Shown: positions 17,931 through 26,332, counted from the first letter of the stretch. The stretch is DNA of 64,000 nt from Haladaptatus sp. DYF46 (GCF_021083305.1 NZ_JAJFAY010000006.1:234983-298982), one strand, 5' to 3'. Notes: generated from the sequence alone by a model not told the origin. Numbers and translations are program-made.

Positions 17931-18103
17931 ACACTCACATATGGTGTCAGGAGACGTTATTGTTTCCACGGATCGAGTGTCGTGGTCGGTGATTTGTTCA
18001 CTTGGAGAACGCGTAAACGGGACTCGGTAATCGTTGAGAGTGATACTAGAAATATTTTTCATCCTCGTTCATAATATGTTTGTATGACGGAAAATATTAA
18101 TTA

Positions 18104-18196
18104 ATGTTCGATACCGGTCGATTCGACATCGACGGCGACGGCGATGTCTCCCTCGCCGACGTTCTCGAAATCTACAAACTCTCGAAAGGCGAGTAA
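18104..18196 (+). pseudogene. 30-residue dockerin/EF-hand-like peptide, probable gene remnant
   Basis: The frame encodes FDIDGDGDVSLADVLEIYKL near its start, a textbook dockerin-type EF-hand loop with Asp/Gly ligands at the calcium positions. Haloarchaeal secreted proteins often end in one such repeat. Here an in-frame TAA lies 4 bases before the ATG, so nothing upstream is attached. It is most simply the leftover C-terminus of a lost exported protein. A free-standing calcium-binding peptide is possible but less likely. Confidence 0.5.
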
Positions 18197-18288
18197 CGCT
18201 TCCCCCTATCGCGGGGGCCACCGTCCTTCGTTATCCGTACCCACACGGCAGTAGAAACGCATTTGTGGGCCGTTTTCGAGGTGTCGCC

Positions 18289-18744
18289 ATGAAACGCGCA
18301 CTCGTCGTCGTGGAACCGACGGATGGCTCGAAAACGCTCGTCGAAGAAGCCGGGAAACTCGCTTCGGGCGTCGGGGCCGAACTCGTCCTCCTCCACGTCA
18401 CGACCGTGGAGGAGTGGGAGTCCAATCGGGAACAGCTCTCGAACATCACCGATTTCGAGAACCAGTACGGAATCGAGCAGACCCGCGAAGGAGCACGTCA
18501 GTTCGCCGAGAACGTCGGATACGACGTACTCGACGGGATGAACGTCGACGTTTCCACCGTCGGTGCCATCGGCGACCGGAAGGATTAGATTTTGAAGACG
18601 GCGGAGCAGGAAGCGTGCGACCACGTGTTCATGTCGGGTAAGAAGCGCTCGCCGACCGGAAAAGCCGTCTTCGGCGACGTGACACAGTCGGTAATCCTGA
18701 ACTTCTCGGGAATCGTCTCGGTAATCACCACGGAAGACCGGTAA
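18289..18744 (+). pseudogene. UspA family protein interrupted by an in-frame amber codon
   Basis: The 152-codon frame encodes a standard universal stress protein (MKRALVVVEPTDGSKTLVEE to VILNFSGIVSVITTEDR), except that codon 100 (18586-18588) is TAG. Both sides are in the same frame: GAIGDRKD before and ILKTAEQEACDHVFMSGKK after. Relatives have glutamate there (DEILKTA), so a single G-to-T change of GAG explains it. Truncation removes the strand and glycine-rich loop (KKRSPTGKAVFGDVTQ) needed for nucleotide binding. It may be a recent pseudogene, a sequencing error or a readthrough case. Confidence 0.8.
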
Positions 18745-18771
18745 GGCGGGCGGGAAGCCCCGATATCCCCG

Positions 18772-19869
18772 TTACCGGTCCCAGTTGGCTTCGAACACAC
18801 GGAGGAAGTTTTCGCCGAGGATTTTCCGAATCGCCGGTTCCGAATAGCCGCGGGCAACGAGGCCGCCGGTCAAGTTCGGGAGTTCGGTGTGTCGGTGAAG
18901 GCCCCGCGGAAACGGTTCGTACTCCTCGATGGGACCGCGACCGTAGACGTCGGAGAACTCCGGGCGGAAGTTCCGATATGCCGCGTACGGCGGGGTGATG
19001 CCGTCGTCGAGCGCCTTGTCGTTCATGTCGCTGCCGAACCCGACGTGGTCGATACCCGCGACAGCGACGACGTGGTCGATGTGGTCGAGGACGTCGTGGA
19101 CGGTCGCCGCCTGCACCTCGTGCGTTTCCGGGTCCGTCTTCACCGTGGGCGGAAAGACGCTCACGCCGACGACGCCGCCGTTGTCGGCGATCGCCCGCAA
19201 CTGTTCGTCGGTCTTGTTCCGCGTGACGTTGCTGAGCGCTCTCGCGCCGGCGTGCGAGATGACGACCGGTTTCTCCGAGCGCTCGATGGCCTCCATCGTC
19301 GTCCGGTCGCCGCAGTGGGATAGGTCGATGCAGACGCCGAGTCGGTTCATCTCCGCCACGACCGCTCGTCCGAAGTTCGACAGACCCGGGTCGGTTCGTT
19401 CACAACACCCCGCACCGACGTAGTTCATCGAGTTGTAGGTGAGTTGGACGACGCGAACCCCCATGTCGTGAAACGCGCGGAGGAACTCGAACCCGCCGTC
19501 GACCTGCATTCGCTCGCTCGGTTCGATGGGCATCGTGTCCTGAAACCCGAGGATCACGCCGATTTTTCCGGAATCGTTCGCGTCGCGAATATCGTCGGCG
19601 GTTTCGACCACCGTGAACGCGTCTTCGTTGGCCGCGACGAGGCTTCGACATCGCTGGACCCGTTCGGTCGCGTCCGCGAAGCGCGACCGACTGGCGACGG
19701 TGACGTTCCCGGCGGTGACGCCACCTCGTTCGAGGTGGGTTCGGTACTCCGGGTCGGCGATGTACGCGGTCGTCGGGACGAGTCCGTCGATAACGGTTGC
19801 GTCCGCGTGCAGTCGCTCGGCGTCACGGGCCTCTTCATCTGATAAGTCTAAAGAAGCATCTCTAGTCAT
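18772..19869 (-). CDS. M19 (membrane/renal dipeptidase) family protein with altered metal site
   Basis: 365 residues of the M19 TIM-barrel. Two family histidines are clear: DLSHCGDRTTMEAI and VVISHAGARALSN. However the N-terminal HxD metal pair is not there (VIDGLVPTT where family members have DGHND), and the usual glutamate ligand region reads GFQDTMP. The enzyme may therefore use one metal or act on an unusual substrate. The start is the ATG at 19869 because the TATA box at 19891-19897 is 26 bases before it; the ATG at 19878 would be only about 17 away. Canonical members cleave dipeptides. Confidence 0.8.
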   Translation of the reverse strand: MTRDASLDLSDEEARDAERLHADATVIDGLVPTTAYIADPEYRTHLERGGVTAGNVTVASRSRFADATERVQRCRSLVAANEDAFTVVETADDIRDANDSGKIGVILGFQDTMPIEPSERMQVDGGFEFLRAFHDMGVRVVQLTYNSMNYVGAGCCERTDPGLSNFGRAVVAEMNRLGVCIDLSHCGDRTTMEAIERSEKPVVISHAGARALSNVTRNKTDEQLRAIADNGGVVGVSVFPPTVKTDPETHEVQAATVHDVLDHIDHVVAVAGIDHVGFGSDMNDKALDDGITPPYAAYRNFRPEFSDVYGRGPIEEYEPFPRGLHRHTELPNLTGGLVARGYSEPAIRKILGENFLRVFEANWDR

Positions 19870-19890
19870 GTTGCTCATTCCACGCCATTC

Positions 19891-19897
19891 GATATAA
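19891..19897 (-). promoter_or_regulatory. TATA box for the M19 gene
   Basis: Minus-strand CTTATATC-type box centred about 26 bases before the ATG at 19869. This decides between two neighbouring ATG codons. Confidence 0.5.
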
Positions 19898-19977
19898 GGC
19901 TACGTCTCGATGAAAGGGTTGCCGGGGTGTTCACGGCGGGGAAACACCGACACGAGCGTGAAACCGCGCGACCTATC

Positions 19978-19986
19978 GATTTATTA
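19978..19986 (+). promoter_or_regulatory. TATA box for the HpcH/HpaI aldolase at 20010
   Basis: GATTTATTA is centred 27 bases before the ATG at 20010. The in-frame ATG at 19986 overlaps the box itself and is therefore unlikely to be used. Confidence 0.55.
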
Positions 19987-20009
19987 TGGGTGGTTGTCTG
20001 ACTCTCCCT

Positions 20010-20756
20010 ATGCAGCCGCGTTCATCGTTAGCAAACCGCCTCTTGGAGGAGGAGTTAGCCGTCGGAACCGTCCTGAGTAGCGTGTCCCCGAACGTCGCCG
20101 AAGCGCTGGGATACACGTCGCTCGATTTCCTATTCGTGGACCGCCAGCACGGGTCGCCAACCACGGAGGGCTTGGAAACCCTCGTTCGAAGTGCCGACTT
20201 GAGCGACACGCCGGTCATCGTTCGCATTCCGCGGAACGGGACGGACATGATAACGTATCTGTTCGATTTCGGCGTCCGTGGAGTGATGCTCCCGCAGGTC
20301 GAAAGCGCGGCGACCGTCCGGGAGGCGAGTACGCACGTCCGGTACGAGGACGGACGAAGCCTCGGGTCGACCACTCGGGCGGCGAAGTTCGGCAACGTTC
20401 CCAAAGGGGAGTACGCGGAGTACGTGAACGACGAACTCGCGTTGCTCCCCATGATAGAGACGGTGGCGGGGTTGGAAGCGCTGGACGAAATTGCGCGACT
20501 GGACGCGATCACCGCCATCGCCATCGGGCCGGGTGACCTCGCGTGGTCGCTCGACGTACCCTTCGGGAGCGAGGCACACCAGGACGCCATCGACCACGTG
20601 TTCGACGTCGCGGCGGAGAACGATTGTGCCGTCGGCATCTTCGTCGGGTCGGCGGAGGACATCGAACGGTATCGGGACCGCGCCGCGTTCGTCGTGTACG
20701 GTTCCGACGTGGGAATCGTGACGAGTCACTTCGAGAGCGTCCTCGGCGAGGAGTAA
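20010..20756 (+). CDS. HpcH/HpaI family aldolase/lyase
   Basis: 248 residues, single TIM-barrel domain of the class II pyruvate aldolases. The metal-binding glutamate is in LPMIETVAGLEALDEI and the aspartate in IAIGPGDLAWSL. The substrate loop reads FLFVDRQHG where most members, including the paralogue at 50188, have DxEH; the histidine is kept but Glu is Gln. Family members cleave 2-keto-3-deoxy acids to pyruvate plus an aldehyde. It is convergent with the sulfatase gene downstream (82-base gap). Confidence 0.85.
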   Translation: MQPRSSLANRLLEEELAVGTVLSSVSPNVAEALGYTSLDFLFVDRQHGSPTTEGLETLVRSADLSDTPVIVRIPRNGTDMITYLFDFGVRGVMLPQVESAATVREASTHVRYEDGRSLGSTTRAAKFGNVPKGEYAEYVNDELALLPMIETVAGLEALDEIARLDAITAIAIGPGDLAWSLDVPFGSEAHQDAIDHVFDVAAENDCAVGIFVGSAEDIERYRDRAAFVVYGSDVGIVTSHFESVLGEE

Positions 20757-20838
20757 TTACCGCCGACCGATTTTCGCCTCGTTCGCCTCCTTTTCACGCC
20801 GGTCATATTTTTCGCGTCGCTCGCATCTCACAGAATCG

Positions 20839-22377
20839 TCACTCCCGCGGGAAGGAGCGACAGCGTTCGACCGCCGCGAGTTGCTCGTCCGACCGGCCGA
20901 GTTCGCGGTACAGGTCGGACAGTGCGTCCGGGTCGTAGTAGAGGAACGGGTCGGCAGTTGCGACCATCTCGGCGAGGGGGTCGATTCCGCCGCCGTCCGC
21001 CGCGTCGGTGTCGATCATCCGTGCCTGCCACGCCGCCATCTTCGCGCGGAGGTCGCTGACGACGTCCGGACGCTCGTTCACGAGGTTGGTCGCGGTCGGG
21101 GCCTCCCGGTTTCGGTCGTGAAGTAGTTCGAGTCCCCCTTCGGGCATCTCGGGGTCGTTATAGAGTCCGGGGTGGGAGAACGCGCCGGGGTGAAGGAGGC
21201 GGATGTAGACCCAGTCGTCGGTGTACACCGCCCGACCGAACGTGTAGATTCCGTGTCCGCAGACGACGTACTCGCGACCCTCGAACTCCTCGCCGAGGAG
21301 CGCGGGGGTGAACGCGTCCGCGTCCCAGCGTTCCGGAACGGGAACGTCACGGAGTTCGCATATCGTCGGCACGAGGTCGAACTGGTGGACGAACTCGTCC
21401 ACGACGCCCGCGCTCCCGTCGGTCACGCCCGGCCACGAAACGACGAGTGGAACGCGCTGACACGCCGTGTGCGCCATCGCGTGTTCGACGTAGATTCCGT
21501 GTTCGCCGAACGCCTCGCCGTGGTCGCCCGTGATGACGATCGCCGTCTCCTCGCGGATTCCCTCCCGTTCGAGGACGGCGAGCAGTTTCGCGATTTCGGC
21601 GTCGACCTTCCGGATTCCCGCATCGTAGCCGTCGAGGAGGTGTTCGACCGTCTCCCGGTCTGGGATGTCGTCGGGAAACGACCAGTCCTCGTAGAGCGGG
21701 TCGAACGTCGGATTGTCGTACGCCTCGGGCGTCGGCCACAGGTCGGCGGTTCGGGGGCCGGTGACTCCCCGCTGTGCGTCGATGGCGTCTTGGTCGGGCC
21801 ACGATGCCGGTGGACCGGACTCCCGTACCGCGTCGACGAACGGTCCGATCCCCGAATACGGGTGGTGGGCGTCCCAGTAGTTGACGTGCAACAGCCAATC
21901 GTCCTCGTCCGCGTGCCGTTCGAGCCAATCGACCGCGACGGGAGTCACGTCGTCGGCGTCCTCGTCCGCGACGAGGCCGCTCATCGCCGAGGGTTGGACG
22001 TGTTCCTGAAACGACCCGGTGAAGTGATACGCGAGGTGGCGCTGAGCGAAACTCGTGATGGTGGCCGTGTGAATTCCGTGTTCCAACAACTGCCGGAAGG
22101 CGAGATTTCGCTCCGAGTCCGGGTCGTGTCCGTCGCCGGGGTCGTCGTAGTGTTGCCCGTCCCCGAAGTGCGTGACGACGCCCGTTTTCGCCCCGAACCG
22201 GCACGTCGCGAGCGCCGTCCGACTGGGGAGACAGGGCGTATCGGAGGCGTAACACTCCTCGAAGCGAACGCCCGCGTCCGCGATGGCGTCGATGGTCGGA
22301 GAGGTGTCGCGCTCGTAGCCGTAACAGCCGAGGTGGTCGGGGCGGAGCGAGTCGATATCTACGATAAGGATTCGCAT
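20839..22377 (-). CDS. Sulfatase, cysteine type
   Basis: 512 residues. The formylglycine motif is present as CLPSR in SDTPCLPSRTALATCRF near residue 50, metal ligands appear in VDIDSLRPDHLGCYGY and ITGDHGEAFGEHG, and the length is typical. No signal peptide is seen, so it acts in the cytoplasm on an imported sulfate ester or, less likely, as a phosphoesterase of the same superfamily. The open frame continues far upstream through the creatininase gene but the MRILIVDID start with a TATA box 26 bases before it is clear. A serine-type relative is at 47578. Confidence 0.88.
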   Translation of the reverse strand: MRILIVDIDSLRPDHLGCYGYERDTSPTIDAIADAGVRFEECYASDTPCLPSRTALATCRFGAKTGVVTHFGDGQHYDDPGDGHDPDSERNLAFRQLLEHGIHTATITSFAQRHLAYHFTGSFQEHVQPSAMSGLVADEDADDVTPVAVDWLERHADEDDWLLHVNYWDAHHPYSGIGPFVDAVRESGPPASWPDQDAIDAQRGVTGPRTADLWPTPEAYDNPTFDPLYEDWSFPDDIPDRETVEHLLDGYDAGIRKVDAEIAKLLAVLEREGIREETAIVITGDHGEAFGEHGIYVEHAMAHTACQRVPLVVSWPGVTDGSAGVVDEFVHQFDLVPTICELRDVPVPERWDADAFTPALLGEEFEGREYVVCGHGIYTFGRAVYTDDWVYIRLLHPGAFSHPGLYNDPEMPEGGLELLHDRNREAPTATNLVNERPDVVSDLRAKMAAWQARMIDTDAADGGGIDPLAEMVATADPFLYYDPDALSDLYRELGRSDEQLAAVERCRSFPRE

Positions 22378-22398
22378 GGGCGTAGTCGAATGGAACGG

Positions 22399-22405
22399 GT
22401 AATAG
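22399..22405 (-). promoter_or_regulatory. TATA box for the sulfatase at 22377
   Basis: Minus-strand CTATTAC, centred about 26 bases before the ATG and lying in the 41-base gap after the creatininase gene. The sulfatase can therefore be transcribed on its own. Confidence 0.5.
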
Positions 22406-22418
22406 CTGTATCGACGCG

Positions 22419-23222
22419 TCAGGCGGACTCGTCGTGAATCTGGCGCAGTATCGCTTCGAGTTCGTCGCCCAACCGGTCGTAGATTTCCTCGCCCTTCTCC
22501 GCGCTCGCGAGGGTGGGGTCCCCGATGGCTCCCGAATCCGAATACTCGTCGAACGAGCGGTACACCGAAAGCGGACCCCCTTGGAACATGTCGTCCAAAC
22601 TCCGTTCGTAGGGTTCCTCGTGGGGAGTCCCCGCGAACCGCTCCTCGTGAACGAGGTCCGGGCGGAGGTGGAGCATGAGCGACGTCTCGAACTCGCCGCC
22701 GTGGGACATGCCCCCCACGTCGCTCTCCCGAACCTCGTCGATGAAGGGCGCGGCGAGTTGGAAGTAGGTGACGCCGAGGAGGGACCGGTCGGGATGGTCC
22801 ACGCCGATGGTACTCACGGCGCTGCTGATGAGCGAGGTGTTGCCGCCGTGGCCGTTGACGAGCAGGAGGGCGTCGAAGCCGTTTTCGAGCGCCGAACCGG
22901 CGATGTCCTCCAGCGTGTGGAGGAGGTCGTCGTACTCCAGCGTGATGGTGCCGCCGAACGGGAGGTGGTGTGGCGAGTAGCCCGACCAGACGGGCGGCGT
23001 GACCAGGAGCGGAACATCGTCGTGGACGCGCTCCGCCCCGAGTTGTGTGACCGCGTCCACGAGAACCGTGTCGGTCGAAACCGGGAGATGGTCGCCGTGC
23101 TGTTCGATGCTGCCGACGGGAACGACGAGGATGGAGCCGTCTCGGTCGGCGATGTCTCGAATCTCGGGTGCCGTCCGTCCCGCCCACGACCACGGTGATG
23201 AGCCGATGGTTTCGTATACCAT
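22419..23222 (-). CDS. Creatininase family amidohydrolase
   Basis: 267 residues. The metal-binding residues of the family are visible: PVGSIEQHGDHLP (Glu and His), the aspartate in STDTVLVDAV, and NGHGGNTS followed later by HGGEFETS. Family members hydrolyse creatinine, formylated pyrimidines or related cyclic/linear amides, or act in peptide cofactor maturation. It lies just upstream of the sulfatase on the same strand and is divergent from the barrel protein gene. Substrate not determinable. Confidence 0.88.
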   Translation of the reverse strand: MVYETIGSSPWSWAGRTAPEIRDIADRDGSILVVPVGSIEQHGDHLPVSTDTVLVDAVTQLGAERVHDDVPLLVTPPVWSGYSPHHLPFGGTITLEYDDLLHTLEDIAGSALENGFDALLLVNGHGGNTSLISSAVSTIGVDHPDRSLLGVTYFQLAAPFIDEVRESDVGGMSHGGEFETSLMLHLRPDLVHEERFAGTPHEEPYERSLDDMFQGGPLSVYRSFDEYSDSGAIGDPTLASAEKGEEIYDRLGDELEAILRQIHDESA

Positions 23223-23244
23223 AGCACACAAACCGAAGGGCGCG

Positions 23245-23303
23245 GATTTAGTTGTTTCCGTGGCGATGGGTGCGGTCACGGCCGTGCCGGGAAACCTATT
23301 TAC
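23245..23303. promoter_or_regulatory. Divergent promoters for creatininase and barrel-protein genes
   Basis: Minus-strand CTAAATC (23245-23251) lies 26 bases before the creatininase start and plus-strand CTATTTAC (23296-23303) lies 27 bases before the ATG at 23327. Both fit leaderless transcription. Confidence 0.55.
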
Positions 23304-23326
23304 TACCGGTCTCCCTCGCTCGGAGT

Positions 23327-24505
23327 ATGCCCGCACTCTGGACGTATCCGTGGAACCTCGCCGCGGAGGGACCCGACAACGCCTGCGAAGCCATCGCCGC
23401 GCGTGGTATCGACGCGATAAACCTCGCGAGCCACTACCACTCGGTTCGGTCGATGAACCCCCGCACTCCCGAAAACCTGTTCGAACGGCATTCCGGCGGC
23501 TGTTACTTCGACCCCGGCGAGAGCGCATTCGACGACACGCCGATCGACCCGCGTCCGATTCCCGTGGATGGAATGGACGACCCGCTCTTCGAACTGGTCG
23601 GAACGGCGGCCGAACACGGCCTCGATGTGAACGCGTGGACGGTGTGTCTCCACAACACCGCGCTCGGCGCGGCACACCCCGAGTACCGCATCGAGAGCGC
23701 GTTCGGCGACGCCCACGACCACGCGTTCTGTCCGTCGAATCCCGAGGTGCGGAACTACTTCGCCGACGTCGTTGCCGCGATATCGGACCGCGGTGTCGCC
23801 GAAATCCAACTGGAGTCGGTCGGGTTCCAGAGCGCGTTCCACGAACACGGGGCGGAGTTCGGCCACGACAAACGCCAGACCATCACGACCACGACGGAGG
23901 AAGTCCTGCTCTCCCAGTGTTTCTGCGACGGTTGTCGGAACGCCGCACGGGACCATCCGGTCGATATGGAATCGGCACAGGAGAGCGTTCGAGGAATGGT
24001 ACGGAGTTCGTTCGACCACCCCGACGAGGAACCGCCCTCGATCGACTCGCTCGATGCGCTCGTGAACGAAAACGAAACGCTCCACGAACTGTTCGACTTC
24101 CGCGCCGAGGTCGTCACCGAGTTCGTCGGAGGACTGGCCGCGGCGTCCGACGTGCCGCTCAACTACTACGCGATGGAGGCCCATACCGGCGTCGAACCGG
24201 GGAGCGGATGGCCCGCGGGGGTCGAACTTTCCCGTCTCGAACCCTCGCTCGACCGCATCACCGCCATCTGTTACGTCGTCGACCCGTCCGTCGCGCGGGA
24301 GCGAATTCGAGCGTTCCGTCGAACCGTGGACCGTCCCCTCGATGTGGGCGTCACGCTCGACCCGTCGATTATCGAGAGCCAAGCGCAACTGCACGACCTC
24401 GTGAGCGCGATTCGGGACGAAACCGACGGCGAGGTGTTCGTCTACCATCACGGTCTCATGACGGAGACGCAACTGGAGTGGGTCGAAACCGCGTTCTCCC
24501 GTTGA
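23327..24505 (+). CDS. Uncharacterised barrel protein, glycoside-hydrolase-like
   Basis: 392 residues, cytoplasmic. It opens with PALWTYPWNLAAEG, then GIDAINLASHYHS and a conserved-looking middle: NAWTVCLHNTALGAAHPEY, AFCPSNPEVRNYF, and VAEIQLESVGF. That alternation of hydrophobic strands and acidic ends is like the TIM barrels of family-10-type glycosylhydrolase relatives, and the Glu in QLES could be catalytic. A CFCDGC motif near residue 200 could bind metal. No named function is recognised. It sits between creatininase and RraA-like genes and would be a candidate for the missing glycoside-cleaving step of the island. Confidence 0.75.
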   Translation: MPALWTYPWNLAAEGPDNACEAIAARGIDAINLASHYHSVRSMNPRTPENLFERHSGGCYFDPGESAFDDTPIDPRPIPVDGMDDPLFELVGTAAEHGLDVNAWTVCLHNTALGAAHPEYRIESAFGDAHDHAFCPSNPEVRNYFADVVAAISDRGVAEIQLESVGFQSAFHEHGAEFGHDKRQTITTTTEEVLLSQCFCDGCRNAARDHPVDMESAQESVRGMVRSSFDHPDEEPPSIDSLDALVNENETLHELFDFRAEVVTEFVGGLAAASDVPLNYYAMEAHTGVEPGSGWPAGVELSRLEPSLDRITAICYVVDPSVARERIRAFRRTVDRPLDVGVTLDPSIIESQAQLHDLVSAIRDETDGEVFVYHHGLMTETQLEWVETAFSR

Positions 24506-24555
24506 CCTCGACAAACCCTCGGTGCAGTTATTACGGATGGCTGTGAGGGGGGACC

Positions 24556-25218
24556 ATGATACGCAGAGACATCGTGCGTCCCAGCGACGACCAACTCTCG
24601 ACGCTGTCGAACATCTCGCCGAACGACCTCGGTCACTACGTCGATTTCGGCCACGCCTTCGGCTTGGATTACATGGGAATGTCGGACGAGGTGACGCTCG
24701 TGGGGTCCGCACTGACCGTTCGCATCCCGCCGGAGGACGCCACGATGGTTCACAAGGCGACGGAAATCGCGAAACCGGGCGACGTACTGGTCATCGACAT
24801 GCAGGGGCACGGAACGAACGCGTGCTGGGGCGAACTGACGACCCACGCCGCCATCGCGAGCGGCGTCGCGGGCGTGGTCATCGACGGGAGCGTGACGGAC
24901 ACGCGCGACATCGCGGCGCTCGACTTTCCGGTGTACGCACGGGAGCGAAGTACGCGAACGTGTCGAATCCTCGGGCTGGGTGGCGAGATAAACGGCCGCG
25001 TTCAGATCGGGAGCGCCGTCGTGAACCCGGGCGACGCCCTCGTCGGTAACGAGGACGGCGTCCTCGTGCTACCACAGGACCGAATCGACGATGCCATCGA
25101 CCTCTGTGAGGACAAAAAGGACCGGGAGGCAGAGCGCATCAAACGGATGAAAGAGGGCGAATCGTTGGCCGACCAGTCCGGCGCGAACGATCTCATCGAG
25201 GAGCGTGACTTGGCGTAG
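24556..25218 (+). CDS. RraA family protein (HMG/CHA aldolase-like)
   Basis: 220 residues. The RraA fold is recognisable from KPGDVLVIDMQGHGTNACWGELTTHAAIASGVAGVVIDG-type blocks (seen around residues 75-120) and VQIGSAVVNPGDALVGNEDGV. Family aldolases carry an Arg-Asp pair directly after the DG strand; here it reads DGSVTDTRDI, with threonine at the arginine position. Activity as a pyruvate aldolase is therefore doubtful. A TATA box (24526-24533) lies 26 bases before the ATG. It follows the barrel-protein gene by 50 bases. Confidence 0.83.
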   Translation: MIRRDIVRPSDDQLSTLSNISPNDLGHYVDFGHAFGLDYMGMSDEVTLVGSALTVRIPPEDATMVHKATEIAKPGDVLVIDMQGHGTNACWGELTTHAAIASGVAGVVIDGSVTDTRDIAALDFPVYARERSTRTCRILGLGGEINGRVQIGSAVVNPGDALVGNEDGVLVLPQDRIDDAIDLCEDKKDREAERIKRMKEGESLADQSGANDLIEERDLA

Positions 25219-25236
25219 TCGCCGGAAACGAGTTAG

Positions 25237-26232
25237 TTATTTTCGACCATATTCACAGTCATGCGGCGGGAGGAGCGGACTGCCCTCGACGGCCTCGTAC
25301 GCGCGCGTTCGAGTGCGGTCTTCGAGGGCGAACATGGGTTCGAGGTCGAACTCGCGTTCGAGGTCGGCCACCGTCACCGAATCGTCGATACATTCGACCA
25401 CGATGGTAGCGACGTCGGGGAGTTCGTGGAAAACCACCGACCCGCCGTGTCGCTCCCGGATGGCGTCCATCCGCGTTCGATTCTGAAAACTCCCGTACGA
25501 CCCGCAGTCGGTGTTCACCGAAGCGAACGAGACGCGGGCGGTGGCTCCGTCGCCGAGATCCATGGACGGGTTCCCAGCGTTCGGAGACGTCGCCGCCACT
25601 TTTCCACTGGCCGGCGTGATGGTCGTCGCACGGTGTTTGTCACAGACGACGACGTGGTAGCCGTAGTAGGCCGCCCACGTCTCGAACCGACGGGTCGCGC
25701 GCGACGTCGTGGGATGAAACAGCAGATCGACGCCCCGTCGGGCGAACTGAACGCCGAGTTCCGGATAGCGTTCGTCCCAGCAGACGAGCGCCCCGACGCG
25801 TCCGAACGGCGTGTCCCAGACGCCGATCGCGGTTCCCGGTCGGACGCCGTCGTCCAACTCGCCGAGCGTGGGGACGAACTTTCGGGTTTTCCCCCGTATC
25901 TCACCGTCCGGGCCGATGAGAACGACCGAGTTGGCGCACGTCTCGCCGTCGCGTTCCAGCATCGGCAACCAGACGTGGCTATCGAGGGCGGCCGCCTTCT
26001 CGGCGACCGCCTCCGTCTCCGGCGACGGAACCGGGCGAGCGATCGAGGCCCGCGATTCACCGTCGCCCGCGTACCGCAACTGGAGGGCGAACTCGGGAAA
26101 GCAGACGAAGTCCGGGTCGTACGCCTCCGCTTCGTCGAGCAGTTCGAGGAGGTATCGAAGATTGGTTTCCACCCGGTCGGTCGCCTCCGTCGGCGGGTCG
26201 AACGCGAACGAAAGCACTCGTGTTTCACGCAT
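25237..26232 (-). CDS. Carbon-nitrogen hydrolase (nitrilase superfamily), copy 1
   Basis: 331 residues. The Glu-Lys-Cys triad is complete: Glu in CFPEFALQL, Lys in RGKTRKFVPTLGE, Cys in GALVCWDERYPE. The C-terminal 70 residues extend past the core fold and end in SPLLPPHDCEYGRK. Family members hydrolyse amides or nitriles. It is divergent from the isomerase gene and convergent with the RraA gene. A paralogue, similar in length and in the C-terminal extension (both have SVTVADLE or DVTVADLE), lies at 54252. Confidence 0.87.
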   Translation of the reverse strand: MRETRVLSFAFDPPTEATDRVETNLRYLLELLDEAEAYDPDFVCFPEFALQLRYAGDGESRASIARPVPSPETEAVAEKAAALDSHVWLPMLERDGETCANSVVLIGPDGEIRGKTRKFVPTLGELDDGVRPGTAIGVWDTPFGRVGALVCWDERYPELGVQFARRGVDLLFHPTTSRATRRFETWAAYYGYHVVVCDKHRATTITPASGKVAATSPNAGNPSMDLGDGATARVSFASVNTDCGSYGSFQNRTRMDAIRERHGGSVVFHELPDVATIVVECIDDSVTVADLEREFDLEPMFALEDRTRTRAYEAVEGSPLLPPHDCEYGRK

Positions 26233-26256
26233 CGTTCCCTGTCTCGGCCGAGCCAC

Positions 26257-26310
26257 GATAAACCTCTCCGAACGCGAGCGGTGCGGTTACCCCGAGAGAA
26301 ACGGCTATAC
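26257..26310. promoter_or_regulatory. Divergent promoters for nitrilase copy 1 and isomerase
   Basis: Minus-strand GTTTATC (26257-26263) is about 28 bases before the nitrilase ATG. Plus-strand CTATAC (26305-26310) is 26 bases before the ATG at 26333, which favours that codon over the ATG at 26321. Confidence 0.5.
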
Positions 26311-26332
26311 AGTTGCAGTGATGACGCTCGAC

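Noticed and set aside
18289..18744. Interpreting the amber codon as pyrrolysine
   Set aside because: The position is a surface Glu in relatives, no pyl genes are in the window, and pyrrolysine is not expected in this kind of protein. A point mutation or sequencing error is simpler.
20839..23229. A 796-codon open frame joining the sulfatase to a long N-terminal extension
   Set aside because: The first 284 codons are antisense-like Arg/Pro/His sequence lying over the creatininase gene in another frame. The true start is the ATG at 22377 with its own TATA box.
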